A stretch of DNA of 15,948 nucleotides from MAG-120531 sp963934855 (GCA_963934855.1 CAWWAC010000031.1:1-15948); one strand, 5' to 3'; numbered from the stretch's first letter, positions 6,748 to 14,932 are shown. The notes: generated by a model not told the origin, from the sequence alone. Made by a program: numbers and translations.

Positions 6748-8391
6748 ATGAATTTAAGTTATTACCTCTCCAAAAAGCAGCTAGCTCTTTCTATAAAAAC
6801 TCTTAACTATTCGCTTTTTTTTATATTAATAATCTTCCTAAGCAGCTGTAAAACACAACGATCTTTTGGCGCAAAAGCTGCAGAGCACAAAAGCTCTTTG
6901 ACTAGCAATCAAAAAACTATAGCGGTACCGTTGCAAATAAAAAAAGAAGTTCTAAAAAATAAACAAACTGATGCGCTCTCTGAGTCTGTTGTCTTTTCTG
7001 ATCCTCAACGTTCTTTTAGAGGGGTTTGGGTTGCCACAGTAGCTAATATAGATTGGCCTAAAAATCCAAATGATTCATTTGAAAAAAAACAGCAAGATTA
7101 TATAAACCTGTTAAAATTCTATAAAGACCTTCATTTTAACGCAGTTATAGTTCAAATTAGAACTGCAGGAGACGCATTCTATCCTACAGAATTAGCACCT
7201 TGGTCTAAGTATTTGACAGGCCAAGAAGGAGCTGCTCCAAATATCCCTATAGACCCTTTGGAATGGCTAATAAAAACTACTCATGACTACGGAATGGATT
7301 TTCACGCTTGGATAAATCCCTACAGGGCTACTATGAGTCTAATTACGGATGAATTAAGTCAAAAACATGATTTTTACAAACATCAGGATTGGATACTGCC
7401 CTATGGCAAAAAATATTATTACAATCCTGGTATTCCAGAGGTAAGTGACCATATTGTGTCTGTAGTTCAAGAAATTGTAAAGCGGTATGAAGTAGATGGA
7501 ATTCACTTAGATGATTATTTCTATCCCTACAAAATAGCAGGACAAACTTTTAATGATCAAAAAACCTATGAAAAATACGGATCAGGCCAGGAAAAAAATG
7601 TCTGGAGAAGGAGCAATATAAACCGGCTGATTAAAGATCTTTCTATCTCCATTAAACAGACTAAGCCATGGGTTTCGTTTGGGGTAAGTCCATTTGGCGT
7701 ATGGAAAAATAATACCACAGATCCTAAAGGCTCTGCTACTAGAGCAGGCCAAACTACTTATGACGACCTTTATGCGGACCCTTTACTTTGGATGGAAAAA
7801 GGCTGGATAGACTATCTAGCTCCACAGTTGTACTGGAGCATGAACTATGACTTAGCTGCGCATAAAACACTAATAGATTGGTGGGTAGCTCAAAAGTCTA
7901 ACAGTAGAATTTATATTGGAAACGGGCCTTATAAAATTTATGATAATGCTGATAAAGCCTGGGGAAATCCGATAGAAATAGCAAATCAATTAGATTACGC
8001 TAAAGAGAAAAAAGAGATTGATGGTCATATTTTCTTTAGTGCCAAATCATTAATGAATGCTCGTGTTTCCTCTGTAGTTCAAGGCCTAAAGACAGCGCAA
8101 TTCTCTTCTGTCGTACTCCCTCCTTTAGTTAATTTTACAGCTAAAGACACCCCTTTTAAATGGAATGCTTTGTGGAGCACGAATTCAGAGGGAGCACTGC
8201 TAATAAAAACAGAAAGTGCCGAAGTAAAACAAGTGCTTATTTATCAGTACAACCTAGCTACAGAAAAAAATATATGTACTGAAATTTTGCCGTTTATTAA
8301 TAACCAGGCAAAAAGCACGCTTCAAAAAATTAGTTATATAAAAGGGATAAACAGATTTGGGGAATTGAGCCTACCAATTAAAATAAATTGA
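6748..8391 (+). CDS. DUF187/GHL10 glycosyl hydrolase-like lipoprotein (DigH-related)
   Basis: A 547-residue envelope lipoprotein. The signal peptide has Lys residues up to about position 17, a hydrophobic run at 21-33 and the lipobox FLSSC with Cys34, followed by a low-complexity linker to about 85. The catalytic TIM-barrel domain (about 88-445) belongs to the DUF187/GHL10 family: FRGVWVATV (90-98), FNAVIVQIRTAGDAFYP (130-146), HAWINPYR (186-193), GIHLDDYFYP with Asp255-Asp256, and DYLAPQLYW (355-363). E. coli DigH (formerly YddW) of this family cleaves amidase-denuded peptidoglycan glycans. Together with AnmK and MurQ nearby, that role is likely here too, but the exact bond cut is inference. 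The region after about 455 looks like a small beta-rich C-terminal domain. No strong promoter is seen just upstream, and the gene starts eight bases after a long hairpin. Confidence 0.88.
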   Translation: MNLSYYLSKKQLALSIKTLNYSLFFILIIFLSSCKTQRSFGAKAAEHKSSLTSNQKTIAVPLQIKKEVLKNKQTDALSESVVFSDPQRSFRGVWVATVANIDWPKNPNDSFEKKQQDYINLLKFYKDLHFNAVIVQIRTAGDAFYPTELAPWSKYLTGQEGAAPNIPIDPLEWLIKTTHDYGMDFHAWINPYRATMSLITDELSQKHDFYKHQDWILPYGKKYYYNPGIPEVSDHIVSVVQEIVKRYEVDGIHLDDYFYPYKIAGQTFNDQKTYEKYGSGQEKNVWRRSNINRLIKDLSISIKQTKPWVSFGVSPFGVWKNNTTDPKGSATRAGQTTYDDLYADPLLWMEKGWIDYLAPQLYWSMNYDLAAHKTLIDWWVAQKSNSRIYIGNGPYKIYDNADKAWGNPIEIANQLDYAKEKKEIDGHIFFSAKSLMNARVSSVVQGLKTAQFSSVVLPPLVNFTAKDTPFKWNALWSTNSEGALLIKTESAEVKQVLIYQYNLATEKNICTEILPFINNQAKSTLQKISYIKGINRFGELSLPIKIN

Positions 8392-8396
8392 CCATA

Positions 8397-9512
8397 ATGG
8401 AACACACTCCAAAATATATCTTAGGTATTATGTCTGGAACCTCATTAGATGGATTGGACCTAGCGCTTTGTGAATTTGTGCCTGCAAAAATAATAGCAGG
8501 AGAAAAAGCAACATCAAAGGCATCTAAACCCTATTCATTTAAAATTATACAGGCTACTACCCTATCCTACAAACATAAAATGGAGCAAATGCTTTTTGGC
8601 TCTATCTCAGACCCTGCCGATATTTTATTAGCTAATCATCAAAAATACGGGCAATGGATAGGAAAAAAAGTAAAAGAATTCTTAAATAAAAATAATCTTA
8701 GCTGTGACTTAATAGCCAGTCATGGACATACCGTGCACCACAGACCAGATTTGGGTTTTACATTCCAAATGGGTGCAGGACAAGCCATTGCCAATCACAG
8801 TGGCATTCCTGTTGTTTCTGATTTTAGGTCTATAGATATTTCTCTGGGTGGTCAAGGGGCTCCTTTAGTCCCTATAGGAGACTTACTGCTTTTTCCAGAG
8901 TACAAATACTGTTTAAATATAGGAGGCATTAGTAATATTTCTATTAAAACACCTTCATTAATGAAGGCATATGACGTGGGCCTAGCTAATATATTATTAA
9001 ACTATTTGGCTGGATTAAAGGGCCATTCCTATGACCACGGCGGAGCTATGGCCGCAAGTGGTCAGCTTTACCAACCATTATTTGATGTTTTAAACCAATT
9101 GAAATATCACCAGCGTGCTGCGCCAAAATCTTTAGGGATAGAGTTTTTTAACAGCCAAGTAAAGCCTCTTTTTGAAAAGGCAAATTTAACAGTAGAGGAC
9201 GCTTTGCACACCGCAGTTCACTATATCAGTTTTCAGATTCAGCAAAGTCTAAAAAAACAGCTGCTTACAAAAGAAAAAATATTAATTACTGGGGGGGGTG
9301 CTAAAAATATTTTTTTAATGAAGTGCCTAGAAGAATACTGTAGTAAAAATATTACCCTTATTGTTCCAGAACCAGAAATCATTGATTTTAAAGAAGCCCT
9401 TATTTTTGCTTTTATGGGGTTTTTGTTCTCCAAAGGAGAAAACAATTGTTTAAAAAGTGTGACTGGTGCTAAATCAGACAGTATAGGAGGCTACTTATAC
9501 CATCCGTTATAA
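8397..9512 (+). CDS. anmK: anhydro-N-acetylmuramic acid kinase
   Basis: Cytoplasmic kinase that opens and phosphorylates 1,6-anhydroMurNAc to MurNAc-6-P, the substrate of MurQ. The product is 371 residues, a usual length. It has the ASKHA (actin-like) ATPase fold: GIMSGTSLDGLDLAL (10-24) is the first phosphate loop, followed by SHGHTVHHRP (108-117), GGQGAPLVPIGDLLLF (151-166), LNIGGISNIS (173-182), YDHGGAMAASG (212-222) and ITGGGAKN (297-304). Asp193 in AYDVGLAN is at the position of the catalytic Asp; well-studied enzymes have DTGPGN there, so the surroundings differ. I prefer the ATG at 8397, five bases after the upstream stop. A TTG at 8388 overlapping that stop would add three residues. 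The spacing indicates co-transcription with the DigH-like lipoprotein gene. Confidence 0.95.
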   Translation: MEHTPKYILGIMSGTSLDGLDLALCEFVPAKIIAGEKATSKASKPYSFKIIQATTLSYKHKMEQMLFGSISDPADILLANHQKYGQWIGKKVKEFLNKNNLSCDLIASHGHTVHHRPDLGFTFQMGAGQAIANHSGIPVVSDFRSIDISLGGQGAPLVPIGDLLLFPEYKYCLNIGGISNISIKTPSLMKAYDVGLANILLNYLAGLKGHSYDHGGAMAASGQLYQPLFDVLNQLKYHQRAAPKSLGIEFFNSQVKPLFEKANLTVEDALHTAVHYISFQIQQSLKKQLLTKEKILITGGGAKNIFLMKCLEEYCSKNITLIVPEPEIIDFKEALIFAFMGFLFSKGENNCLKSVTGAKSDSIGGYLYHPL

Positions 9513-9571
9513 GGGGCGTTTTTTAAAGCTTGCGCAAATGCTCAAAAAATTAGTAACTGACCATTTCTCAT

Positions 9572-9593
9572 AGATTCTAGAGCTGTAGAGTCT
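9572..9593. other. short hairpin between anmK and udk, possible weak terminator
   Basis: AGATTCTA (9572-9579) and TAGAGTCT (9586-9593) can pair with one G-U wobble around a 6-base loop, GAGCTG. It lies in the 139-base gap after anmK and is followed by TTTGCACGTTT, so there is no real U-tract. It could be a weak terminator of the recycling genes or an unrelated palindrome. Confidence 0.25.
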
Positions 9594-9629
9594 TTGCACG
9601 TTTATATATAAAAATTAGATTGTTATTGC

Positions 9630-9637
9630 TATTTTTG
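9630..9637 (+). promoter_or_regulatory. -7 promoter element for the udk-ftsB-mutA-mutB operon
   Basis: TATTTTTG is an exact match to TAnnTTTG, 22 bases before the udk ATG and in the only sizeable gap before this gene run. That is the same spacing as in front of the sugar dehydrogenase and the NagB fusion. No good -33 element is found. Confidence 0.55.
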
Positions 9638-9651
9638 AGAAAAATACAATT

Positions 9652-10260
9652 ATGCTCATCATTGGAATTACAGGCGGTACGGGATGTGGAAAAACCACAG
9701 TGGTAAACCAAATTATAAATGAACTTCCTGCAAATGAAGTTGGCGTAATTTCTCAAGACTCATATTATAATGACCTATCGCATTTAAGCATAGAAGAACG
9801 GGTAAAAGTAAATTTTGACCACCCTCACTCTATAGACTTTGAGTTACTGGCTAGCCACCTAAATGACCTTAAGGAAGGAAAGGCCATTCAACAACCTGTG
9901 TATTCTTTTGTGGCTCACAATAGAACGGATGAGTTTATAGAAACGGCTCCTAGAAAAGTAATCATTGTAGAGGGAATTTTAATTATGACACACCCAGAAT
10001 TGAGAGACCTTTTTGATATTAAGATTTTTGTACATGCAGATTCTGACGAGCGGCTTATGAGGCGTTTAAAAAGAGATATTAAAGAAAGAGGCAGAGATTT
10101 AGATGAAGTAATAATGCGTTACCAAACCACCCTCAAACCCATGCATGACCAATTTATAGAACCCACAAAAGAATTTGCAGACATTATTATTCCTAATAAT
10201 CATTACAATACTGTAGCTGTAGATATAGTAAGAACTATTATTAATGACAAATTAAGCTAA
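9652..10260 (+). CDS. udk: uridine kinase
   Basis: Pyrimidine salvage enzyme in the cytoplasm that phosphorylates uridine and cytidine to UMP and CMP with ATP or GTP. The 202-residue length is typical. The P-loop GGTGCGKTT spans 8-16 with Lys14. QDSYYND (35-41) carries the catalytic Asp36, FDHPHSID (55-62) belongs to the nucleoside site, VEGIL (106-110) is the Walker B-like strand, and RLMRRLKRDIKERGR (134-148) is the lid with its arginines. Cys12 in the P-loop, where Ser is common, is a small variation. The stop codon overlaps the start of the next gene by one base (TAATG), so the two are probably translationally coupled. Confidence 0.95.
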   Translation: MLIIGITGGTGCGKTTVVNQIINELPANEVGVISQDSYYNDLSHLSIEERVKVNFDHPHSIDFELLASHLNDLKEGKAIQQPVYSFVAHNRTDEFIETAPRKVIIVEGILIMTHPELRDLFDIKIFVHADSDERLMRRLKRDIKERGRDLDEVIMRYQTTLKPMHDQFIEPTKEFADIIIPNNHYNTVAVDIVRTIINDKLS

Positions 10261-10598
10261 TGTTTAGAGGGCTAAAGAAGTTTAGGGAAAGAAAATGGGT
10301 GGCGTTTGTCACTAATTTATACGTAGTTATTTTAAGTGCCTTTCTCATTTGGATGTTCTTTTTTGACACCAATTCATTTTTAATACAAAGCGAACTTCAA
10401 GGACAAATAGACGCGCTAGAAGCAGAAAAAGAGTATCTTAAAGAAGAGATAAAAAAAGATAGGAGTATTCTAAAAAAAATGTCTTCAAATGAGGCTATTG
10501 AAAAATTAGCTAGAGAGAAATACCTGCTAAAGAAAAAAAATGAAGACATTTTTGTTATTGAATTTAAAGACAGCATAACGCCCGCAGAAAATGAGTGA
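10260..10598 (+). CDS. ftsB: FtsB/DivIC-like septum formation initiator
   Basis: A small bitopic membrane protein of the cell division machinery, which in other bacteria bridges FtsL and FtsQ and helps activate septal wall synthesis. The 112 residues show a short basic cytoplasmic end (1-12), one transmembrane segment (about 13-35), a periplasmic coiled coil (about 41-75) and the conserved segment EKLAREKYLLKKKNEDIFVIEF at 81-102. The start overlaps the udk stop by one base and the end overlaps mutA by eight bases. The ftsB and divIC names denote the same family in different phyla. Its placement in a metabolic operon looks like economical packing rather than a functional link. Confidence 0.88.
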   Translation: MFRGLKKFRERKWVAFVTNLYVVILSAFLIWMFFFDTNSFLIQSELQGQIDALEAEKEYLKEEIKKDRSILKKMSSNEAIEKLAREKYLLKKKNEDIFVIEFKDSITPAENE

Positions 10599-11979
10599 AA
10601 ACAAAAATCATAAACTACCTGTATTTACTGCCGTTTCTGCTAAAGCATGGAAACAGCAAATTCAATACGAGCTCATGGGAGCAGATTACAATGAAAAAAT
10701 GGTGCGTAAAACACCAGGCGGTATAAAAGTAAAACCTTTTTACACTTCAGCGGACCTTTCACAGCCACCCCTCTTCACAAACAAAACAGCAGACGCCTTT
10801 CATATTACTTTTGAAATTTATGCCAATCAAGCCCAAATGTCAAATAAAAAAGCACTTTGGTGTATAGAAAAAGGATGTAGTGAAATTATTTTTTTAGTAC
10901 AAGAAAGCGTCTTAGAGCCAGTAGAATTGTTGCAGGGAATTCCTGAAGATACAAGTGTTTTAATCATTTTAAAGCAGCCTACTGAAATTCAAATAAATTT
11001 ATTTACCATCTATTTAAACAATAAAAAATGTCTTAAATGGAATTGTGTCATAGACCCTTTGAGCCATTTTTTTGAATCTGGGAACTGGTGGCAGAATGAG
11101 AAAACAGATTTAAAATGGTTAGTGCTATTATTTAAAAACCTAGAGAACCCTATTTTATATATAGACGCTAGGCGCTTTCAAGCAGCTGGAGCTACTAATG
11201 AGCACCAACTTGCTTATGCCTTATCTCATCTAACTGAATACCTATTACTCCTCTCAGATGCCACTTTACTTTACAAAATAAAAAAAGTATTTATAAGCCT
11301 TCATGTAGGACAGCAATATCTCTTAGAAATAAGCAAACTAAGGGCTTTTGACAAACTGTGGAAAAGTATAAATAAAACATTTAATTTAGACTTGGAGTAT
11401 GGCTTGATAAGCCAACCTGGCCTTATAGACAAGACCCTCTTTAGCAGCAACACAAACTTAATTAGAAACAGCAGCGCTCTTATGGCTAGTGTATTAGGAG
11501 GAGCGTCTAGTTTAGTCTGCACTCCCTATGACACTATCTTTAAAAAATCTCATGCCTACAGTGACCGCTTATCTATTAATCAAGCATTAATTATAAAACA
11601 TGAATGTGGGCTAGATAAGCTAATAGATCCAATATCTGGCAGCTATGCTGTAGAAAAATTATCTATAGATATAGCAGAGAAAGGTTTGGCCTACTTTAAA
11701 AATATAGAAGCGCAAGGTGGCCTAATTTTGACTCTAAAAAACAACAGCATTCAAAAAAATATATCACTCCAATTTGAAAGTCAATTAGCACAGTATAAAA
11801 GCAATGAAAAAGAACTAATTGGGGCTAATATTCTTCCAGACATAGAAACACTTTCACTTGAGAAATTTCCTTTCATAAGGATAGAAAAGAGAAAAACAAC
11901 CATAGCTCCATTAATCTCTAAGAGATTTTCTATGGATTGGGAAATAGAGGCACAAAAAAGTGTGTATGAAAATAAGTAG
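10591..11979 (+). CDS. mutA: methylmalonyl-CoA mutase small (beta) subunit
   Basis: The 462-residue catalytically inactive partner of the B12-dependent mutase. It keeps the mutase barrel in degenerate form: AGATNEHQLAYAL (198-210) parallels AGATSAQELAYTL of the large subunit, LEISKLRAFDKLWKSI (245-260) parallels EIAKLRAARTLW, SVLGGASSL (300-308) parallels AVLGGTQSL, and DPISGSYAVEKL (346-357) parallels DPFAGSHVVEE. It ends before any cobalamin-binding domain and has no DxHxxG motif. That makes it shorter than actinobacterial beta subunits of about 630 residues, which retain a remnant of that domain. The N-terminus overlaps ftsB by eight bases and the C-terminus overlaps mutB by 14 bases, so equimolar coupled synthesis is likely. 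Confidence 0.93.
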   Translation: MSENKNHKLPVFTAVSAKAWKQQIQYELMGADYNEKMVRKTPGGIKVKPFYTSADLSQPPLFTNKTADAFHITFEIYANQAQMSNKKALWCIEKGCSEIIFLVQESVLEPVELLQGIPEDTSVLIILKQPTEIQINLFTIYLNNKKCLKWNCVIDPLSHFFESGNWWQNEKTDLKWLVLLFKNLENPILYIDARRFQAAGATNEHQLAYALSHLTEYLLLLSDATLLYKIKKVFISLHVGQQYLLEISKLRAFDKLWKSINKTFNLDLEYGLISQPGLIDKTLFSSNTNLIRNSSALMASVLGGASSLVCTPYDTIFKKSHAYSDRLSINQALIIKHECGLDKLIDPISGSYAVEKLSIDIAEKGLAYFKNIEAQGGLILTLKNNSIQKNISLQFESQLAQYKSNEKELIGANILPDIETLSLEKFPFIRIEKRKTTIAPLISKRFSMDWEIEAQKSVYENK

Positions 11980-14080
11980 AGCACATATTAAGGATTTGTC
12001 ATTAGACACAGATATCCAAGAAAACAGTCCACAATTAAAGATTGTTTCTGGATTGGAGCTTGCTTCTGGCTTTCCTCCTTATACAAGGGGACTTTACACT
12101 AGAATGTACCTTGAAAGACCATGGACTATAAGGCAATATGCTGGTTTTTCTACCGCTCAAGAGAGTAACAGCTTTTATAAACGAAATTTGAAAAGGGGCC
12201 AAAAGGGACTTTCAGTAGCCTTTGACCTCCCCACTCATAGAGGCTATGACTCTGACCATATTTTGGCCAAGGCCGATGTTGGAAAAGCGGGCGTAGCCAT
12301 AGACTCAGTAGAAGACATGAAACGTTTGTTTAAAGACATTCCACTAGATAAAATGTCAGTTTCTATGACTATGAATGGGGCGGTACTTCCTATTATGGCC
12401 TTCTTCATTGTAGCCGCAGAAGAACAAGGCACTCATACGAGAGACTTAAATGGCACCATACAAAATGACATACTAAAGGAATTCTTGGTGCGCAACACAT
12501 ACATATACCCTCCAAAGCCATCATTGAACATTATTGCACATATATTTCAGTATACCTCTGAGAAAATGCCAAAATTCAATAGCATTAGTATATCTGGATA
12601 TCACATGCAAGAGGCGGGTGCTACATCTGCTCAAGAGCTGGCTTATACACTAGCTAACGGGCTGGAGTATGTAAAACTAGGTCTATCCGCTGGATTGGAC
12701 ATTGACACTTTTGCTCCTAGGCTTTCCTTCTTTTGGGGTGTTGGTATGGATTATTTTACAGAAATAGCAAAGCTTAGGGCAGCAAGAACACTTTGGGCAC
12801 AATTAATGGAAGAATTTCACCCAAAAAATAAAAAATCAATCATGCTAAGAGCTCACTGCCAAACAAGTGGTTGGAGTTTAGCTGCTCAAGATCCTTTTAA
12901 TAATATTACCAGAACAACTATAGAGGCCATGGCTGCAGTATTAGGAGGTACCCAAAGCCTTCATACCAATGCATTAGATGAGGCCATTGCGCTGCCTACA
13001 GATTTTTCAGCACAAATTGCAAGAAACACCCAAATTCATTTACAAAAAGAAACCGATCTTTTACATATTATTGACCCTTTTGCTGGGAGTCATGTGGTAG
13101 AGGAAAAAACATCCTTTTTAATTCACGAAGCTCAAAAAATTTTAGCAGACCTTAAGAAAGAAGGTGGCATGCAATCACTCATAGAAAACGGTTTTGTCAA
13201 AACAAAAATTGAAGAAGCTGCTACTGTTAAACAAGCTAAAATAGATAGTGGTCAAGACATTATTATTTCCGTAAATGCCTTCCAAGACAATTCTGAACCA
13301 CCCTTAGACATTTTAGAAATAGACAATATGGAGGTGCTAAAAGAGCAGATAATATCTCTAAAAAAAATTAAAGCAAATAGAGAAGAGGCATCGGTTCTAA
13401 GTGCTTTAAATAAAATTAAAGTAGCAGCAGAGCGGTCAATTTTATCTAGTTCTAATTCTGATTATTTGAAAAACAAACAATTTAATCCAGATTACAACCT
13501 ACTTTCACTGGCTGTAGAAGCGGCTAGAAAAAGAGCTACCTTAGGAGAAATAAGTTTGGCTTTAGAGAGTATATATGGACGCTATGAAGCAAAGCAAAAT
13601 CTATTTTCAGGGGTGTATTCTAAAGCCATACAAAAAGATAAAAAATTTCTAGAAGCACAGCAAAAGGCTTCTGAATTCTTAGATAAAAAAGGTAGAAGGC
13701 CACGTATTCTTCTTGCAAAAATTGGCCAAGATGGCCATGACAGGGGAATTAAAATTGTAGCTACATCATTATCAGATATGGGATTTGATGTAGATCTTGG
13801 GCCCCTATTTCAAACCCCAGAGAGTGCTGTAAAACAAGCCATTGAAAACGATGTGCACCTGCTTGGAATTTCTAGCCTGGCTGGTGGCCATAAAACTATT
13901 GTCAAAGACATAAGTGACGCCTTAATCAAAGCAAAAGCTAGCAGTATAAAAATTGTCTTAGGTGGTATAATTCCTAAGAGAGATGAAGAATTACTTAAAT
14001 CATTAGGAGCTAGTGCATTTTTTGGGCCAGGAACTCCCATGACAGAAAGTGCTGTAAAACTTATAGACCTCATAAATTAA
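11966..14080 (+). CDS. mutB: methylmalonyl-CoA mutase large (alpha) subunit
   Basis: Adenosylcobalamin-dependent interconversion of (R)-methylmalonyl-CoA and succinyl-CoA, which links propionate, odd-chain and branched-chain breakdown to the TCA cycle. The product is 704 residues from the ATG at 11966; a GTG at 11960 would add two. The barrel domain (about 25-540) has RPWTIRQYAGFST (51-63), VRNTYIYPP (175-183) and SGYHMQEAGAT (210-220). Tyr58, Arg176 and His213 align, with a constant offset of 31, with Tyr89, Arg207 and His244 of the Propionibacterium enzyme. Tyr and Arg at these positions favour methylmalonyl- over isobutyryl-CoA. The C-terminal B12 domain (about 575-704) has GQDGHDRG with the cobalt-ligand His591, then SSLAGGH (636-642) and GGIIP (666-670). 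No meaB chaperone gene is seen in the window. Confidence 0.97.
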   Translation: MKISRAHIKDLSLDTDIQENSPQLKIVSGLELASGFPPYTRGLYTRMYLERPWTIRQYAGFSTAQESNSFYKRNLKRGQKGLSVAFDLPTHRGYDSDHILAKADVGKAGVAIDSVEDMKRLFKDIPLDKMSVSMTMNGAVLPIMAFFIVAAEEQGTHTRDLNGTIQNDILKEFLVRNTYIYPPKPSLNIIAHIFQYTSEKMPKFNSISISGYHMQEAGATSAQELAYTLANGLEYVKLGLSAGLDIDTFAPRLSFFWGVGMDYFTEIAKLRAARTLWAQLMEEFHPKNKKSIMLRAHCQTSGWSLAAQDPFNNITRTTIEAMAAVLGGTQSLHTNALDEAIALPTDFSAQIARNTQIHLQKETDLLHIIDPFAGSHVVEEKTSFLIHEAQKILADLKKEGGMQSLIENGFVKTKIEEAATVKQAKIDSGQDIIISVNAFQDNSEPPLDILEIDNMEVLKEQIISLKKIKANREEASVLSALNKIKVAAERSILSSSNSDYLKNKQFNPDYNLLSLAVEAARKRATLGEISLALESIYGRYEAKQNLFSGVYSKAIQKDKKFLEAQQKASEFLDKKGRRPRILLAKIGQDGHDRGIKIVATSLSDMGFDVDLGPLFQTPESAVKQAIENDVHLLGISSLAGGHKTIVKDISDALIKAKASSIKIVLGGIIPKRDEELLKSLGASAFFGPGTPMTESAVKLIDLIN

Positions 14081-14108
14081 AATTCACTCTCTGTTAACAA
14101 AATTCACT
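14079..14108 (+). repeat. 10-bp direct repeat upstream of parA
   Basis: AAAATTCACT occurs at 14079-14088 and again at 14099-14108, exactly 20 bases apart, starting within the mutB stop codon. The second copy overlaps an imperfect inverted repeat (14093-14116: GTTAACAAAA, loop TTCAC, TTTTGTAAC, with one bulged base) and the -33-like TTTTG of the parA promoter. It could bind a regulator such as ParA or ParB, or act as a weak mutB terminator, although no U-tract follows. The function is unknown. Confidence 0.35.
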
Positions 14109-14138
14109 TTTGTAACCGCCTAAATAGTTGTATTTTTA
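14108..14138 (+). promoter_or_regulatory. promoter of parA-parB
   Basis: TTTTG (14108-14112) and TATTTTTA (14131-14138) are separated by 18 bases, matching the Bacteroidota -33 TTTG / -7 TAnnTTTG layout except for the last base. Transcription would start about 13 bases before the parA ATG. This is the only promoter in the window with both elements visible. Confidence 0.55.
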
Positions 14139-14158
14139 TTCCCTAATTATTTATATAA

Positions 14159-14932
14159 ATGGGCAAAATAATTGCTATTGCAAACCAAAAAGGTGGGGTA
14201 GGAAAAACTACTACTACTGTAAACTTGGCGGCATCATTAGGAGTGCTAGAAAAAAAAGTGCTCCTTGTAGACGCAGACCCTCAAGCAAATGCAACTTCTG
14301 GCCTTGGAATTGATACACAGACGCAGACCTTTGGTACCTATCAATTATTAGAACATTCAGCAAGCGCACTAGAAACAATTATAAAAACAAATTCCCCAAA
14401 TGTAGACCTCATACCCTCTCATATAGATCTGGTGGCTATTGAAATTGAATTAGTAGACGTTGAAAATAGAGAATATATGCTTAAACAAGCATTGGCCCCC
14501 ATTGTAGATCTTTATGATTATATTCTAATTGATTGCGCTCCTTCACTGGGTCTTTTAACTCTAAATGCACTTACCGCGGCCCACTCTGTGCTTATTCCAA
14601 TTCAATGTGAGTATTTTGCTTTAGAAGGGCTTGGAAAATTATTAAATACAATTAAAAGTATTCAGAAAATTCACAATGCAAATTTAGATATTGAAGGGCT
14701 ATTATTAACCATGTTCGATTCTAGATTAAGGCTTTCAAACCAGGTGGTAGAAGAGGTGAGAAAACACTTTAGTGAAATGGTTTTTGAGACCATCATTCAA
14801 AGAAATGTGAGATTAAGTGAGGCGCCTAGTTTTGGTGAAAGTATAATTAAATACGACGCTAGTAGCAAGGGAGCTATTAACTATTTAAATCTTGCAGAAG
14901 AATTATTAAAGAAAAATAAGGACAAAATATAA
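14159..14932 (+). CDS. parA: chromosome partitioning ATPase ParA (Soj)
   Basis: A 257-residue deviant Walker-type ATPase that binds the nucleoid non-specifically and works with ParB-parS in chromosome segregation. The deviant Walker A is KGGVGKTT (11-18), with signature Lys11 and catalytic Lys16. VDADPQANATSGLG (37-50) is the Walker A' region, and IDCAPSLGLLTLNAL holds the Walker B aspartate. The short form, without an N-terminal DNA-binding helix-turn-helix, marks a chromosomal (type Ib/Soj-like) rather than a P1-like plasmid ParA. The parB start overlaps its stop by one base (TAATG), so the pair is coupled. Confidence 0.95.
   Translation: MGKIIAIANQKGGVGKTTTTVNLAASLGVLEKKVLLVDADPQANATSGLGIDTQTQTFGTYQLLEHSASALETIIKTNSPNVDLIPSHIDLVAIEIELVDVENREYMLKQALAPIVDLYDYILIDCAPSLGLLTLNALTAAHSVLIPIQCEYFALEGLGKLLNTIKSIQKIHNANLDIEGLLLTMFDSRLRLSNQVVEEVRKHFSEMVFETIIQRNVRLSEAPSFGESIIKYDASSKGAINYLNLAEELLKKNKDKI

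Noticed and set aside
9513..9651. Possible small RNA or replication origin in the anmK-udk gap
   Set aside because: The gap is only 139 bases. It has one short imperfect hairpin and a promoter element but no DnaA-box cluster and no stable fold with a U-tract.
13810..14073. Minus-strand open frame opposite the end of mutB
   Set aside because: It lies entirely opposite the conserved cobalamin-binding domain and shows no motif, promoter or signal of its own.
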